A program made the position numbers and the translations under genes. Of a DNA stretch of 64,000 bases, positions 35,529 through 42,025 are shown piece by piece. Below the pieces are notes generated by a model that saw only the letters and a program-made list of their open reading frames with translations, had not been told where the DNA came from and did not search any database. Source of the DNA: Allomuricauda sp. CAU 1633 (GTDB lineage Bacteria > Bacteroidota > Bacteroidia > Flavobacteriales > Flavobacteriaceae). Position 1 is the stretch's first letter. Each line of letters begins with the position of its first letter. Location of the stretch: positions 410,624 through 474,623 of the forward strand of contig NZ_JAFLNE010000004.1 in the NCBI RefSeq assembly GCF_017313225.1. The letters are read 5' to 3'.

Positions 35529-35672
35529 ATGGAAAAGGAAGAACAAAAACAATTATTGATAGAGATCATGCAGGAAGACGAAAGGGACGGACTGTATGGT
35601 TGTTCCCACATAAAAAGATTTGGGGAAAGCTGTCCCTTGTACAATGGTTGCAGATACCCTGATTGCAATTAA
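35529..35672 (+). CDS. Small Cys-rich protein (47 residues)
   Basis: ATG at 35529, 31 bp after rtcB. The first half is charged and helical (MEKEEQKQLLIEIMQEDERDG); the second half has four Cys in C-x10-C-x6-C-x5-C spacing (GCSHIKRFGESCPLYNGCRYPDCN), suggesting a small metal site. It overlaps the next possible start region by a few bases. No known family recognised; probably cotranscribed with rtcB. Confidence 0.5.
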   Translation: MEKEEQKQLLIEIMQEDERDGLYGCSHIKRFGESCPLYNGCRYPDCN

Positions 35673-35692
35673 ATGGAAAAACAATAGGTATT

Positions 35693-35866
35693 ATGGAAAT
35701 TATTTACACATTCATACTTATTTTTGGTGCTTTTTTAGGATGTGTTGGTATCCATAAATTGAACAACATAATTTTGATTAAATATAATTCACCGGAAACA
35801 GCAACCATTGCGTCTGCTTTTTTATCCATATTGCTTGGGGTGTTGTTATTTTTTTTAACAATTTAA
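35693..35866 (+). CDS. Small two-span membrane protein (57 residues)
   Basis: ATG at 35693, 20 bp after the previous gene. Two hydrophobic helices (MEIIYTFILIFGAFLGCVG and IASAFLSILLGVLLFFLTI) flank a short loop (KLNNIILIKYNSPET). The stop lies inside the 8-bp target duplication of the transposon that follows, so the gene is intact but the transposon sits directly behind it. Last gene of the + strand prophage arm; function unknown. Confidence 0.5.
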   Translation: MEIIYTFILIFGAFLGCVGIHKLNNIILIKYNSPETATIASAFLSILLGVLLFFLTI

Positions 35867-35867
35867 A
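35860..35867. repeat. Target-site duplication, left copy (AATTTAAA)
   Basis: AATTTAAA lies directly outside the left terminal inverted repeat and is identical to 39428-39435 outside the right one. Eight bases is the size expected for IS1595-family insertion. Confidence 0.93.
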
Positions 35868-35891
35868 GGCACCTATATACAATATGGGACA
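35868..35891 (+). repeat. Left terminal inverted repeat of the transposon
   Basis: 24 bp, identical on the opposite strand to 39404-39427 with no mismatch; begins with GG as in IS1595-family ends. Confidence 0.93.
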
Positions 35892-35977
35892 AACTAAATG
35901 TTAGATGATGGAAAATGAAAGGAGATTTTTAGGGGAAAGGGTGACTTTTTGGTTTGTAATGGCTCATGCCGCTTTGA

Positions 35978-36460
35978 TTATGGCGATATGGTTTCTTTTT
36001 TGGGGTCTTGGATTGAAGAAGAAATTAGAGAATCTAAGCGAGATAAAACAGAATCATATTCAGCACTCAGCAGATCAAGCTGAGTCCTTAGAGAGATTAC
36101 ATCATTTTTCAAAGAATTGAACTCTTTCAGGGATGGGGTAGCGAAAAAGGTTTGGTAGGCACCAAATAGTCCAAAAAGAACAAAAAAAGTAAGATATGAT
36201 ATTTGATATGGTGTGAACCTTCTATTTTTTGTCCTCAGATATTGTTTGAAGGATTTATATCTCTCACCTTCAGCAGAAAGCAATATGTCTTGGTTTGTAA
36301 TATTGAAGAGTTTGTATTTATCCCTTAATTCCGTTCGTGCTGAATCAATTTCCGTCAAACTATAACCTTCCACTTTTGTACGTAGTTCAGTATAATGCAT
36401 TTTTCCATGTTTTCTTACGGCTTCAAATACAGCGGATAACAATTCGGTGTGATTGGACAT
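35978..36460 (-). CDS. Transposon passenger: wHTH-membrane-coiled-coil protein
   Basis: 160 residues. Residues 1-80 are charged and helical with a winged-helix-like pattern (LLSAVFEAVRKHGKMHYTELRTKVEGYSLTEIDSARTELRD, then LLSAEGERYKSFKQYL). One membrane helix lies near 87-107 (ISYLTFFVLFGLFGAYQTFF). Residues 113-150 form a heptad-rich coiled coil (LKNDVISLRTQLDLLSAEYDSVLSRLDSL). A putative cytoplasmic DNA- or protein-binding head is thus tied to the membrane with a coiled coil outside. I recognise no family. A 71-residue reading frame on the other strand overlaps it and looks like a shadow. Confidence 0.55.
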   Translation of the reverse strand: MSNHTELLSAVFEAVRKHGKMHYTELRTKVEGYSLTEIDSARTELRDKYKLFNITNQDILLSAEGERYKSFKQYLRTKNRRFTPYQISYLTFFVLFGLFGAYQTFFATPSLKEFNSLKNDVISLRTQLDLLSAEYDSVLSRLDSLISSSIQDPKKETISP

Positions 36461-36689
36461 AACAAATGAATGTCCTCGAATTTATTGATTTTTTATACAG
36501 GTTAGGAGGTATTTTATACAATACCGAAAGGTATGTTTAAAAAACAGTGTCATTTATCTATCAACTCCCATTTCTACTGAACCCAACTAAAATAATGGCT
36601 TGCCCAAGATTTCAACAGCACGTGTTAAAAACTTTGTCCTCGTTTTGACAAAACACCCTTTAAGATTTAACAAATTTTTCTAAATTTTG

Positions 36690-37220
36690 TATCAGGGTCT
36701 AGCTTGGTACGGCAAATTTCAAGCTTAACATTAAACACTTTAGATATGAAGTGTTCTTTATAAAATGCAAATGGGCACGTTGGAGCGTACCCATTTGTAA
36801 GGGATGCGGAAAGTCCGTATCCGACATTGTCCAATTTAAAAAACCCGTTTTAGTTATGCGTAAGTCGACCAGGACATCTACGAAAACTGTACGTGTTAGG
36901 GTAAGAACCTCAAGAGGCACTAAAAGTGCCCCAGTGAAGGTTAAAACCCAAACCACAACCTACACTTGGTAGGTGCAGTTCTCTAAGCAATTGAACAATA
37001 GTATTTTGCTTAGACCATTGCCCCTGTTGTATGGGGGCGCTCATTAAGTTTGGTGGACTGTGTAAGAAGCAATGCTCAATTTGTGTTTGAAGCAACTTCC
37101 ATAAGCAGTCTACCTTTTTTAAGAGGGGGCGAAGGCAGTCTCATTAGCTGTTCCTAGCTGAGGCTTAGCATGTTTCAACCCTCTTTATTTAAACCCGGTG
37201 TGTCAGCACTGGGTTTTTTT
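36690..37220 (+). ncRNA. Candidate structured RNA, about 0.5 kb, inside the transposon
   Basis: At least eight clear helices follow one another: 36734-36755 (AACACTT), 36766-36799 (14 bp, one mismatch), 36802-36822 (9 bp, GGATGCGGA, loop AAG), 36916-36930 (GGCACT), 36982-37014 (9 bp, TCTAAGCAA), 37020-37038 (GCCCC), 37052-37114 (9 bp, GGTGGACTG), 37121-37185 (AAGAGGG), and a terminator at 37191-37220. The 3' half (36973-37190) has no long reading frame. A 73-codon frame (36751-36972, basic C-terminus) overlaps the 5' half and could be a real peptide instead. Strand follows the terminator. No known RNA class was recognised. Confidence 0.45.
37191..37220 (+). terminator. Intrinsic terminator closing the hairpin-rich segment
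   Basis: A 10-bp stem AAACCCGGTG/CACTGGGTTT (one G-U pair) with a 6-base loop TGTCAG, followed by T7. Confidence 0.85.
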
Positions 37221-37321
37221 GTTTCCAAAACCAACGTGTAAAATGACACGAAGGGTGTAAAAATAAAGAACGCACAACAATATATCCAAATTGTTGTGTC
37301 ACAAAGTTACAACAAAATAAT

Positions 37322-37379
37322 ATTAAATATCAAGATATATGATAATAATTATTAAATATCTTGATAATTTGTAATTTTG
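37322..37379 (+). promoter_or_regulatory. AT-rich direct repeats and -7 box before the 70-residue gene
   Basis: ATTAAATATCAAGATAT (37322-37338) and ATTAAATATCTTGATAA (37351-37367) are 29 bp apart; each core ATATCnnGATA is palindromic. A -7 box TAATTTTG lies at 37372-37379, 17 bp before the ATG. Just upstream, CACAACAA/TTGTTGTG (37273-37298) forms an 8-bp hairpin. Looks like an operator pair overlapping a promoter. Confidence 0.5.
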
Positions 37380-37395
37380 TTGGTTTAACCACCAA

Positions 37396-37608
37396 ATGAA
37401 CAAACAAGTACGAAACCTGTATGTGGCTATAAATGACAATAAAGTGGTACACGCTTCGACATCGCTATCAGAGTTCGTGCGAACCATGAGCCAACTTGTC
37501 ACTCAGGTTAAAAGCTATCCGTACTATCAAAAGAAATTTAAAGATGAGAAGGTCATTGAGCATATTGACCATTTAAAGAAAAGCTACTATTTCCAAAAGG
37601 TAAAGTAG
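37396..37608 (+). CDS. Small protein, possible paralogue of the convergent neighbour
   Basis: 70 residues. Pattern: a strand-like NLYVAINDNKVVHASTSLSEFVRTM, then SYPYYQKKFKDEKVIEHI and an aromatic end YYFQKVK. The same order of features (YVxIxD, hydrophobic helix with F/V, aromatic YY/YW, then K-V-end) occurs in the 68-residue protein encoded convergently next to it. Function unknown. Its stop and the neighbour's stop are adjacent. It has its own promoter with repeats at 37322-37379. Confidence 0.5.
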   Translation: MNKQVRNLYVAINDNKVVHASTSLSEFVRTMSQLVTQVKSYPYYQKKFKDEKVIEHIDHLKKSYYFQKVK

Positions 37609-37815
37609 TTAATGATGTGGTACTTTGTAGATTGAGTACTGGTTGATATGTATTGGATTTTCATCTTTCCTTACCAACGTCCAATAACTGGGAAATTCCT
37701 TCCCGACCATAAACTCAACAACCTTTTTAAGGTTCCCGAACGTACCTAAAGGTACACCATCCTCAATGAGAACATAGTATTTTTTGTCCTTTTGCTGTTC
37801 CTTGTATGTAGCCAT
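37609..37815 (-). CDS. Small protein of the YVxIxDG...IYKVP type
   Basis: 68 residues: KKYYVLIEDGVPLGTFGNLKKVVEFMVGKEFPSYWTLVRKDENPIHINQYSIYKVPHH. This is a short, single-domain pattern that I associate with many unannotated Bacteroidota proteins (ligand-free beta-alpha-beta design). It is transcribed divergently from the transposase, with the tandem repeat 37835-37888 between them, and convergently with the 70-residue gene. Function unknown. Confidence 0.5.
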   Translation of the reverse strand: MATYKEQQKDKKYYVLIEDGVPLGTFGNLKKVVEFMVGKEFPSYWTLVRKDENPIHINQYSIYKVPHH

Positions 37816-37834
37816 AGGTCAAAAATACAAAATA

Positions 37835-37888
37835 ATTCGATAATATTTGTATATATCAATATATTCGAGTATATTTGTATATATAATT
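37835..37888 (+). repeat. Tandem 26-bp direct repeat between transposase and divergent gene
   Basis: ATTCGATAATATTTGTATAT (from 37835) and ATTCGAGTATATTTGTATAT (from 37863) are near-identical 26-bp units, 28 bp apart. Each holds a TATTTG-type -7 box; the second one, TATATTTG, is ideal and lies just before the transposase ATG. It could be a paired operator controlling the transposase. Confidence 0.65.
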
Positions 37889-37895
37889 AAAACAG

Positions 37896-38828
37896 ATGGA
37901 TTTCAAGTCACTCATTCAGCTTTTAGATTACTTCAAGGACGAACAAACTTGCATAGAATATTATGAGCGTTTGCGTTGGGGCAATGAGCCTGCCTGTCCG
38001 CATTGTGGCTGTACCAATCCATATAAGACAAACAGGGGTTGGAAATGTCGTGACAAGGAATGCCACAAGAAGTTTACCGTTAAAGTTGGAACCATCTTTG
38101 AGAACAGTAAAATATCCTTCCGTATTTGGTTCGCTGCCATCTATTTGGCCACCACTAGTAAGAAAGGTATAAGCAGCGTACAATTGGCAACACAATTGAA
38201 CATAACCCAGAAGACTGCGTGGTTCGTTCTTCATAGAATCCGTGAAATGCTAAAGAGCAAATCCCCTGATATGTTGGGAGAGGGCAAAATGGTAGAGGCT
38301 GACGAAGCCTATATCGGTGGCAAGGAACAGAATAAGCACCACAACAAAAGACGCTCTGACAAGGACTTGAATTTTACAAACGAGGGTAAGCCGTATAAAT
38401 CCAAAAAAGTGATCGTAGGGCTTATCGAGCGCAACGGTAAAGTTATTTTGAAGTATGTGCCTAGAGCAGATGCCAAGAATATGGTATCATTCATCAAAAA
38501 GCACGTTCCCGAAGGTTCAACTGTTTATAGCGACCAATCATCAGTGTACAAGAAATTACATAAGACCTATACGCATGGGAGCGTTAACCATGCCCTTAAT
38601 GTATATGTCGATGGTGATGTACACACGAACACAATCGAGAACTTTTGGAGCATCCTAAAGCGTGGTATCTATGGTATCTACCATCAAGTAAGTGATAAGC
38701 ACGTAAGCCGTTACCTTGATGAATTTGCCGCTAGGTTCAATACTAGGGAACTTACGCCGCAGGAAAGGTTTGACGGGTTCTTGGAAGATGCGGAAAGAGT
38801 TCTTTCATATAAAAGACTTACTTTATAA
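37896..38828 (+). CDS. IS1595 family transposase (ISXO2-like)
   Basis: 310 residues. An N-terminal Zn ribbon (CPHCGCTNPYKTNRGWKCRDKECHKKF) is followed by an HTH (ISSVQLATQLNITQKTAWFVLHRIR) and the DDE/N-type ISXO2 catalytic domain: VEADEAYIGG (first Asp), VYSDQSSVYKKLH (second Asp), and HTNTIENFWSILKRGIYGIYHQVS (last acidic/Asn region). It cuts and inserts DNA at IS1595 ends, matching the 24-bp inverted repeats and 8-bp duplication of the element. The full length suggests an active enzyme. Confidence 0.95.
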   Translation: MDFKSLIQLLDYFKDEQTCIEYYERLRWGNEPACPHCGCTNPYKTNRGWKCRDKECHKKFTVKVGTIFENSKISFRIWFAAIYLATTSKKGISSVQLATQLNITQKTAWFVLHRIREMLKSKSPDMLGEGKMVEADEAYIGGKEQNKHHNKRRSDKDLNFTNEGKPYKSKKVIVGLIERNGKVILKYVPRADAKNMVSFIKKHVPEGSTVYSDQSSVYKKLHKTYTHGSVNHALNVYVDGDVHTNTIENFWSILKRGIYGIYHQVSDKHVSRYLDEFAARFNTRELTPQERFDGFLEDAERVLSYKRLTL

Positions 38829-38837
38829 CAACAAAGA

Positions 38838-38863
38838 CAAAAGCCCCTTTATTGGGGCTTTTG
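38838..38863 (+). terminator. Intrinsic terminator of the transposase gene
   Basis: A 10-bp perfect stem CAAAAGCCCC/GGGGCTTTTG with 6-base loop TTTATT, 10 bp after the transposase stop. T-run is short (four T inside the stem). Confidence 0.8.
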
Positions 38864-39088
38864 ATTCAATGTTTTGGGTGCTACGCAATTATGAAGTATA
38901 AGGGTCTACTTGTTTGCGTTTTAACACCCTAAGTAAGGGAAACGGCACTTCCCTACCAATGTTTTGTCAGGAACTAAAACGACAAGAACACACCAAAAAT
39001 AAACATAGGGAGCAACAATAAAAAACAATTGATAAACAAAATATCAAAGAGTTATCAATAATATTTGTGAAGATCGTAAATTAGACGT

Positions 39089-39223
39089 ATGGAAGAAAAG
39101 AAGAAAGATAACGATAGGAAAGAAACAAATAAAGAGAAAAAGTACGAAAAGAAGCTGAAGATCAACGGAACGTTGGAAGATGTACTGAAGGTATCCGTTG
39201 ATAAGAAGAAGGGCGATAACTGA
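39089..39223 (+). CDS. 44-residue highly charged protein in the transposon right end
   Basis: ATG at 39089. MEEKKKDNDRKETNKEKKYEKKLKINGTLEDVLKVSVDKKKGDN: a Lys/Glu-rich helix followed by a short LKINGTLEDVLKVS motif and a basic end. A TATTTG-like box lies upstream (39061-39067). Similar charged micro-proteins occur widely in Bacteroidota, but I know no function. The 180 bp after it, before the right inverted repeat, hold small hairpins but no gene. Confidence 0.5.
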   Translation: MEEKKKDNDRKETNKEKKYEKKLKINGTLEDVLKVSVDKKKGDN

Positions 39224-39403
39224 CCAATGTTAGCTTGAATTGGAGAAGTGTCGCAACGCTCATTAAAATGCGGTAGTCCCTTCGTAGGGTACGTAGGTTA
39301 CCCCGTTGCTCTGGTTGCCTGAATCAGTGGGCATCTAACCACAAAGGGAGGTTCCGCCAAAAAAAATTACTTCACGGTAAAACACAGGAAAATCATTTTA
39401 TCC

Positions 39404-39427
39404 TGTCCCATATTGTATATAGGTGCC
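39404..39427 (-). repeat. Right terminal inverted repeat of the transposon
   Basis: Exact reverse complement of 35868-35891 over all 24 bases. Confidence 0.93.
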
Positions 39428-39435
39428 AATTTAAA
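39428..39435. repeat. Target-site duplication, right copy (AATTTAAA)
   Basis: Identical to 35860-35867. The stop codon of the phage lysis gene read from the right lies inside it. Confidence 0.93.
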
Positions 39436-39943
39436 ACCACTCCCTGAACTTTTTAACACCTGATTTTATCCTACCAAAGAACATAACCAATAAAACACAC
39501 AGAACTATAAACGCAATCCCCCAAACACTCCATTTGATGTCATTGCTCACTTCATCCGCTCCCTCAGTCTCTACATTCACTCTCTTTTCTTCTTTTGAGC
39601 TATTAGTTTCGCCTTTGTCGCTCATTTTTATTGTGGTATTAGTATTTTGCATTTTTTGCAAAGTGTCCTTTTTCCTTGAAACCTCCACAACTGCATTATC
39701 AATCTCCATATCGTTTATCTTGATGGGTCTTTTTGGGTCTACCGGTGTAAACCTATAGGTTGACAGATCAGACGAAAAGTAAACGTTTGAGTTTACATCC
39801 TTCCGCTCAAAAACGCTCAAGTCCTTTTTCTCCCTGGATTCCTCTTTATGTACCTCCAATGACTTCTTCTTTGAGCCGCAGCCCACTATCGCCAATAACA
39901 GCGATAACACAAAAAATCGTTTAAATACCCTATACACTTCCAT
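39431..39943 (-). CDS. Probable u-spanin (lipoprotein with C-terminal membrane helix)
   Basis: 170 residues from ATG 39943. The N-terminus is a lipoprotein signal with lipobox LAIVGC (Cys near residue 22), so the mature end is lipidated and could be in the outer membrane. Residues about 30-140 are charged, with a helical stretch; a hydrophobic helix lies near 145-165 (WSVWGIAFIVLCVLLVMFFGRI), placing the C-terminus in the inner membrane. This two-end design is that of a unimolecular spanin, which joins the two membranes in the last step of phage lysis. It is the last gene of the late operon and overlaps the phosphoesterase by 14 bp. Confidence 0.6.
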   Translation of the reverse strand: MEVYRVFKRFFVLSLLLAIVGCGSKKKSLEVHKEESREKKDLSVFERKDVNSNVYFSSDLSTYRFTPVDPKRPIKINDMEIDNAVVEVSRKKDTLQKMQNTNTTIKMSDKGETNSSKEEKRVNVETEGADEVSNDIKWSVWGIAFIVLCVLLVMFFGRIKSGVKKFREWF

Positions 39944-40970
39944 TGAACACATTTGGTTTGCCTTTTCCATTGTCCCATACGACCTCATATCCCGCATTGG
40001 TGTCGAATCCCAATGTCTCCGAGTAATAGTTTCCCGTGAAGAACGGTGGCAAATGGCTTCTCCTATGGTCAATCGCATCGTCCTTCAGCGTCTTGAAGTT
40101 CTTCCTTTGGTTGGTCGTCAGTTTTTGGATTATACTGTGCAGATGCCCCTCGCTGATATAGTTGAACATTCCCTTTTTTCCGTACTTCCAAAGTATCTGC
40201 TCCGTTGGCCTTTTGCTTATCCCGAAATGCCCGTGGAGATTGATGTGGTTTATGCCCTCGATCTCGTGCGTTATTATCATGGGATGGAACTCCACATCAT
40301 AGCCTTTTAATTGAAGTCCCCAAGCGATGAGTTCGGCCGCACCGCCCTTTACATCCTCATCGTTATTTTTACTTGTCCTGTCATGGTTTCCGGCCACTAT
40401 CTTTATACTTCCCAAATTGAATGTCTGTGAAAGAACCTTATCGAGCATCTCACAGCACAGTTTAACGGAGTTTGCGCCTATCTGTGACGGGTCCATGCTC
40501 ATCCAGCTGTTTATGTGGTTCAGGCCGCTAAAGGACTCTATCAAATCCCCACCTATATGTACATGAACCTTTTCAAAGAGCATCGTATTGACATAATCCA
40601 CACTTTCCATCAGTCCGTTATAGAGAATGTCGGAATCAAAGTCCTGTGTCAATACCAAGTTTCTGATGTACGCCCCAAAATGAAGGTCGGCCCATTTTAA
40701 CGCGGCTTCACCTTTTTTAAAGGAACTTTCCCTATATTCATAGGTCTTGGTAAATTCACCTTTAAGGGCTTCCCTTACCGTTTCCAAGTCCGTTTCAAGG
40801 CCGTACATCGGGTTCTTGAAGCGGAGGGACGATTTCTTGCTCTTCAGCCATCCATCGGGGATATGGTTGAGTCCAATCCCGTGCTCCTTCCCTGCGTTGC
40901 GTATCCCTTGTATAAGGTCGTATTCCTCTTCGGAAAGCATTATACGGGGTGTTTTATTTGCACCCGACAT
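39930..40970 (-). CDS. Phage calcineurin-like metallophosphoesterase
   Basis: 346 residues. The five metallophosphoesterase blocks are visible: ADLHFG (DxH), HIGGDLIESF (GD), IVAGNHDRTS (GNHD), LHGHFG and SEGHLHSII (GHxH). It hydrolyses phosphodiester or phosphomonoester bonds with two metals; substrate not known (DNA ends or cyclic nucleotides are possible). An N-terminal 80-residue helical extension precedes the domain. It lies among lysis-like genes and overlaps both neighbours, so it belongs to the late transcript. Confidence 0.85.
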   Translation of the reverse strand: MSGANKTPRIMLSEEEYDLIQGIRNAGKEHGIGLNHIPDGWLKSKKSSLRFKNPMYGLETDLETVREALKGEFTKTYEYRESSFKKGEAALKWADLHFGAYIRNLVLTQDFDSDILYNGLMESVDYVNTMLFEKVHVHIGGDLIESFSGLNHINSWMSMDPSQIGANSVKLCCEMLDKVLSQTFNLGSIKIVAGNHDRTSKNNDEDVKGGAAELIAWGLQLKGYDVEFHPMIITHEIEGINHINLHGHFGISKRPTEQILWKYGKKGMFNYISEGHLHSIIQKLTTNQRKNFKTLKDDAIDHRRSHLPPFFTGNYYSETLGFDTNAGYEVVWDNGKGKPNVFNGSV

Positions 40971-41115
40971 TTATTCCGTTGTCAAGGATTTCCATTAAGT
41001 GCCTTATCTCAGACCTCTCGAACCTTCCGATTATCTCACCTTTATAGGTTCTGATATCAAGGTCGTAATAGTCCTCTTTATTGGGGACTGGTGTAACTTT
41101 TGCCTTAAACTGCAT
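40954..41115 (-). CDS. Small phage protein (53 residues)
   Basis: MQFKAKVTPVPNKEDYYDLDIRTYKGEIIGRFERSEIRHL, then MEILDNGINVGCK. No motif I recognise. It overlaps the next gene's start by 17 bp and the preceding gene's stop by 11 bp, which is the packing style of this block. Confidence 0.55.
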   Translation of the reverse strand: MQFKAKVTPVPNKEDYYDLDIRTYKGEIIGRFERSEIRHLMEILDNGINVGCK

Positions 41116-41224
41116 AACGGTTCTCTGTCATTATCTCATCAATGGCTGTTTGTATTGCCATAGCCCCTTGTTCATCGCCCTCTTGGTAGGACTGCCATTT
41201 TATGTCCTCCAGTTCGTCTATCAT
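41105..41224 (-). CDS. Small phage protein (39 residues)
   Basis: Acidic helical peptide MIDELEDIKWQSYQEGDEQG then AMAIQTAIDEIMTENRYAV. The ATG overlaps the TGA of the DUF5675 gene by 4 bp (ATGA), implying coupled translation. No known family. Confidence 0.5.
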   Translation of the reverse strand: MIDELEDIKWQSYQEGDEQGAMAIQTAIDEIMTENRYAV

Positions 41225-41631
41225 AGGTCGATTATCGTAAGCTCAAATTCATCGAACGCAAAATCCAACAAAAGCCTCATGGTATACTTACTGCTGGTGA
41301 CATCCATATACCCATCGTTGTTTATATCGTAATAGTCCTGTCCCACGAGAATACAGCCCCTTGTCTGTGTGTAATAGTTTCCCGCATGTATGAGGATAAG
41401 GCTGCGTCCGTCAACATCCGTGACGTGGTAATGTTGGCCGTACTTATCGCTTGTGCGTTTCTTACAAGTATATTTTCCCGAAGGAATCCTACTTACGTTC
41501 CGTTCGTTCCCTTCATCGGGCAGTTCAAGTGCCTTACAGGAAAAATCAAGCCCGTCACCATCGAACAGGAAAAGGTTGGACAATGTTTGCCTATCCTCGT
41601 GCGTATGCCGTATAAGAATGCCTTTTACCAT
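41221..41631 (-). CDS. DUF5675 protein, candidate endolysin-like enzyme
   Basis: 136 residues. The DUF5675 pattern is visible: IPSGKYTCKKRTSDKYGQHYHVTDVDGRSLILIHAGNYYTQTRGCILVG. The H...GCI spacing (His, then Gly-Cys-Ile) resembles the active-site arrangement of YkuD L,D-transpeptidases, so it may act on peptidoglycan. It lies between two holin-like genes and the phosphoesterase and overlaps its neighbour by 4 bp. Role as lysin is an inference from position and pattern; no classical lysozyme or amidase gene is seen in the window. Confidence 0.6.
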   Translation of the reverse strand: MVKGILIRHTHEDRQTLSNLFLFDGDGLDFSCKALELPDEGNERNVSRIPSGKYTCKKRTSDKYGQHYHVTDVDGRSLILIHAGNYYTQTRGCILVGQDYYDINNDGYMDVTSSKYTMRLLLDFAFDEFELTIIDL

Positions 41632-41632
41632 A

Positions 41633-41794
41633 TCATTTCTTTTTCCTTTCCTTGTTCCACTTCCAAATGATATAGAGCGTGGAAAGCGTTACGGGAATCC
41701 ATCTTGCGGAATTGAAAAGTATGTCCCCGTTGTCAATCATGAACGATAACAGCGTGCCCAATAATCCAATCAATGCAATTCCCAACTTTTCCAT
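41633..41794 (-). CDS. Small two-span membrane protein, holin candidate
   Basis: 53 residues with two hydrophobic stretches (LGIALIGLLGTLLSFMI and WIPVTLSTLYIIW) and a basic C-terminus (KWNKERKKK), as in short phage holins. ATG at 41794 overlaps the previous stop by one base (TAATG). Confidence 0.5.
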   Translation of the reverse strand: MEKLGIALIGLLGTLLSFMIDNGDILFNSARWIPVTLSTLYIIWKWNKERKKK

Positions 41795-42024
41795 TATTCC
41801 TCGTCCTTTAAGCCTTTCTTGGCCTTGATTATCTTCACTATTACATAAGGGGCGAACATCAATAGAAAACAGGCGACAAAGGCAAAGACCTCGACACTTG
41901 TATTTTCTGAAAGTGTGTCAGTAGCATACCTAAAGACCTGTATCCCCAAACCTACCGTACCTATCACTATCGCAACCTTTTCCCTAAAGGAGTAATCCCC
42001 CCATTGTTCTTTTATCTTCGTCAT
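41794..42024 (-). CDS. Two-span membrane protein, holin candidate
   Basis: 76 residues: charged N-terminus, helix VAIVIGTVGLGIQVFRYAT, loop with acidic residues, helix VFAFVACFLLMFAPYVIVKII and a basic/acidic C-terminus KAKKGLKDEE. Fits a class II-type holin. It starts 2 bp after the preceding gene's stop and overlaps the 53-residue gene by one base. Confidence 0.5.
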   Translation of the reverse strand: MTKIKEQWGDYSFREKVAIVIGTVGLGIQVFRYATDTLSENTSVEVFAFVACFLLMFAPYVIVKIIKAKKGLKDEE

Positions 42025-42025
42025 A

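Larger units (their letters stand above)
35868..39427 (+). mobile_element. Complete 3,560-bp IS1595/ISXO2-type transposon with passenger genes
   Basis: Bounded by perfect 24-bp terminal inverted repeats starting GGCACCTATATAC and ending ATATGGGACA (35868-35891, and reversed at 39404-39427) and by the AATTTAAA duplication. It encodes one IS1595-type transposase (37896-38828). Simple members of this family are near 1 kb, so about 2.5 kb here is passenger DNA: a wHTH/membrane/coiled-coil protein, a hairpin-rich segment, two small related proteins and a 44-residue basic protein. It is inserted exactly at the junction of two convergent phage genes and breaks neither. The intact ends and duplication suggest a recent insertion. 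Confidence 0.92.

Noticed and set aside
35905..36120. 71-codon + strand frame with one membrane helix at the left transposon end
   Set aside because: It overlaps the 160-residue - strand gene for 143 bp; the - strand frame is longer and has clear wHTH, membrane and heptad parts, so the + frame was taken as its shadow.
36751..36972. 73-codon frame with a very basic C-terminus over the hairpin-rich segment
   Set aside because: It could be a small real protein (CKGCGKSV recalls half a Zn ribbon), but it lies over several strong stems, has no visible start signal, and looks as likely to be fortuitous. Mentioned under the RNA candidate instead.
39224..39403. Second structured RNA at the right end of the transposon
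   Set aside because: Short stems around TCCCTTCGTAGGG and TGCC/GGCA can be drawn, but they are few and weak, and there is no terminator or promoter.
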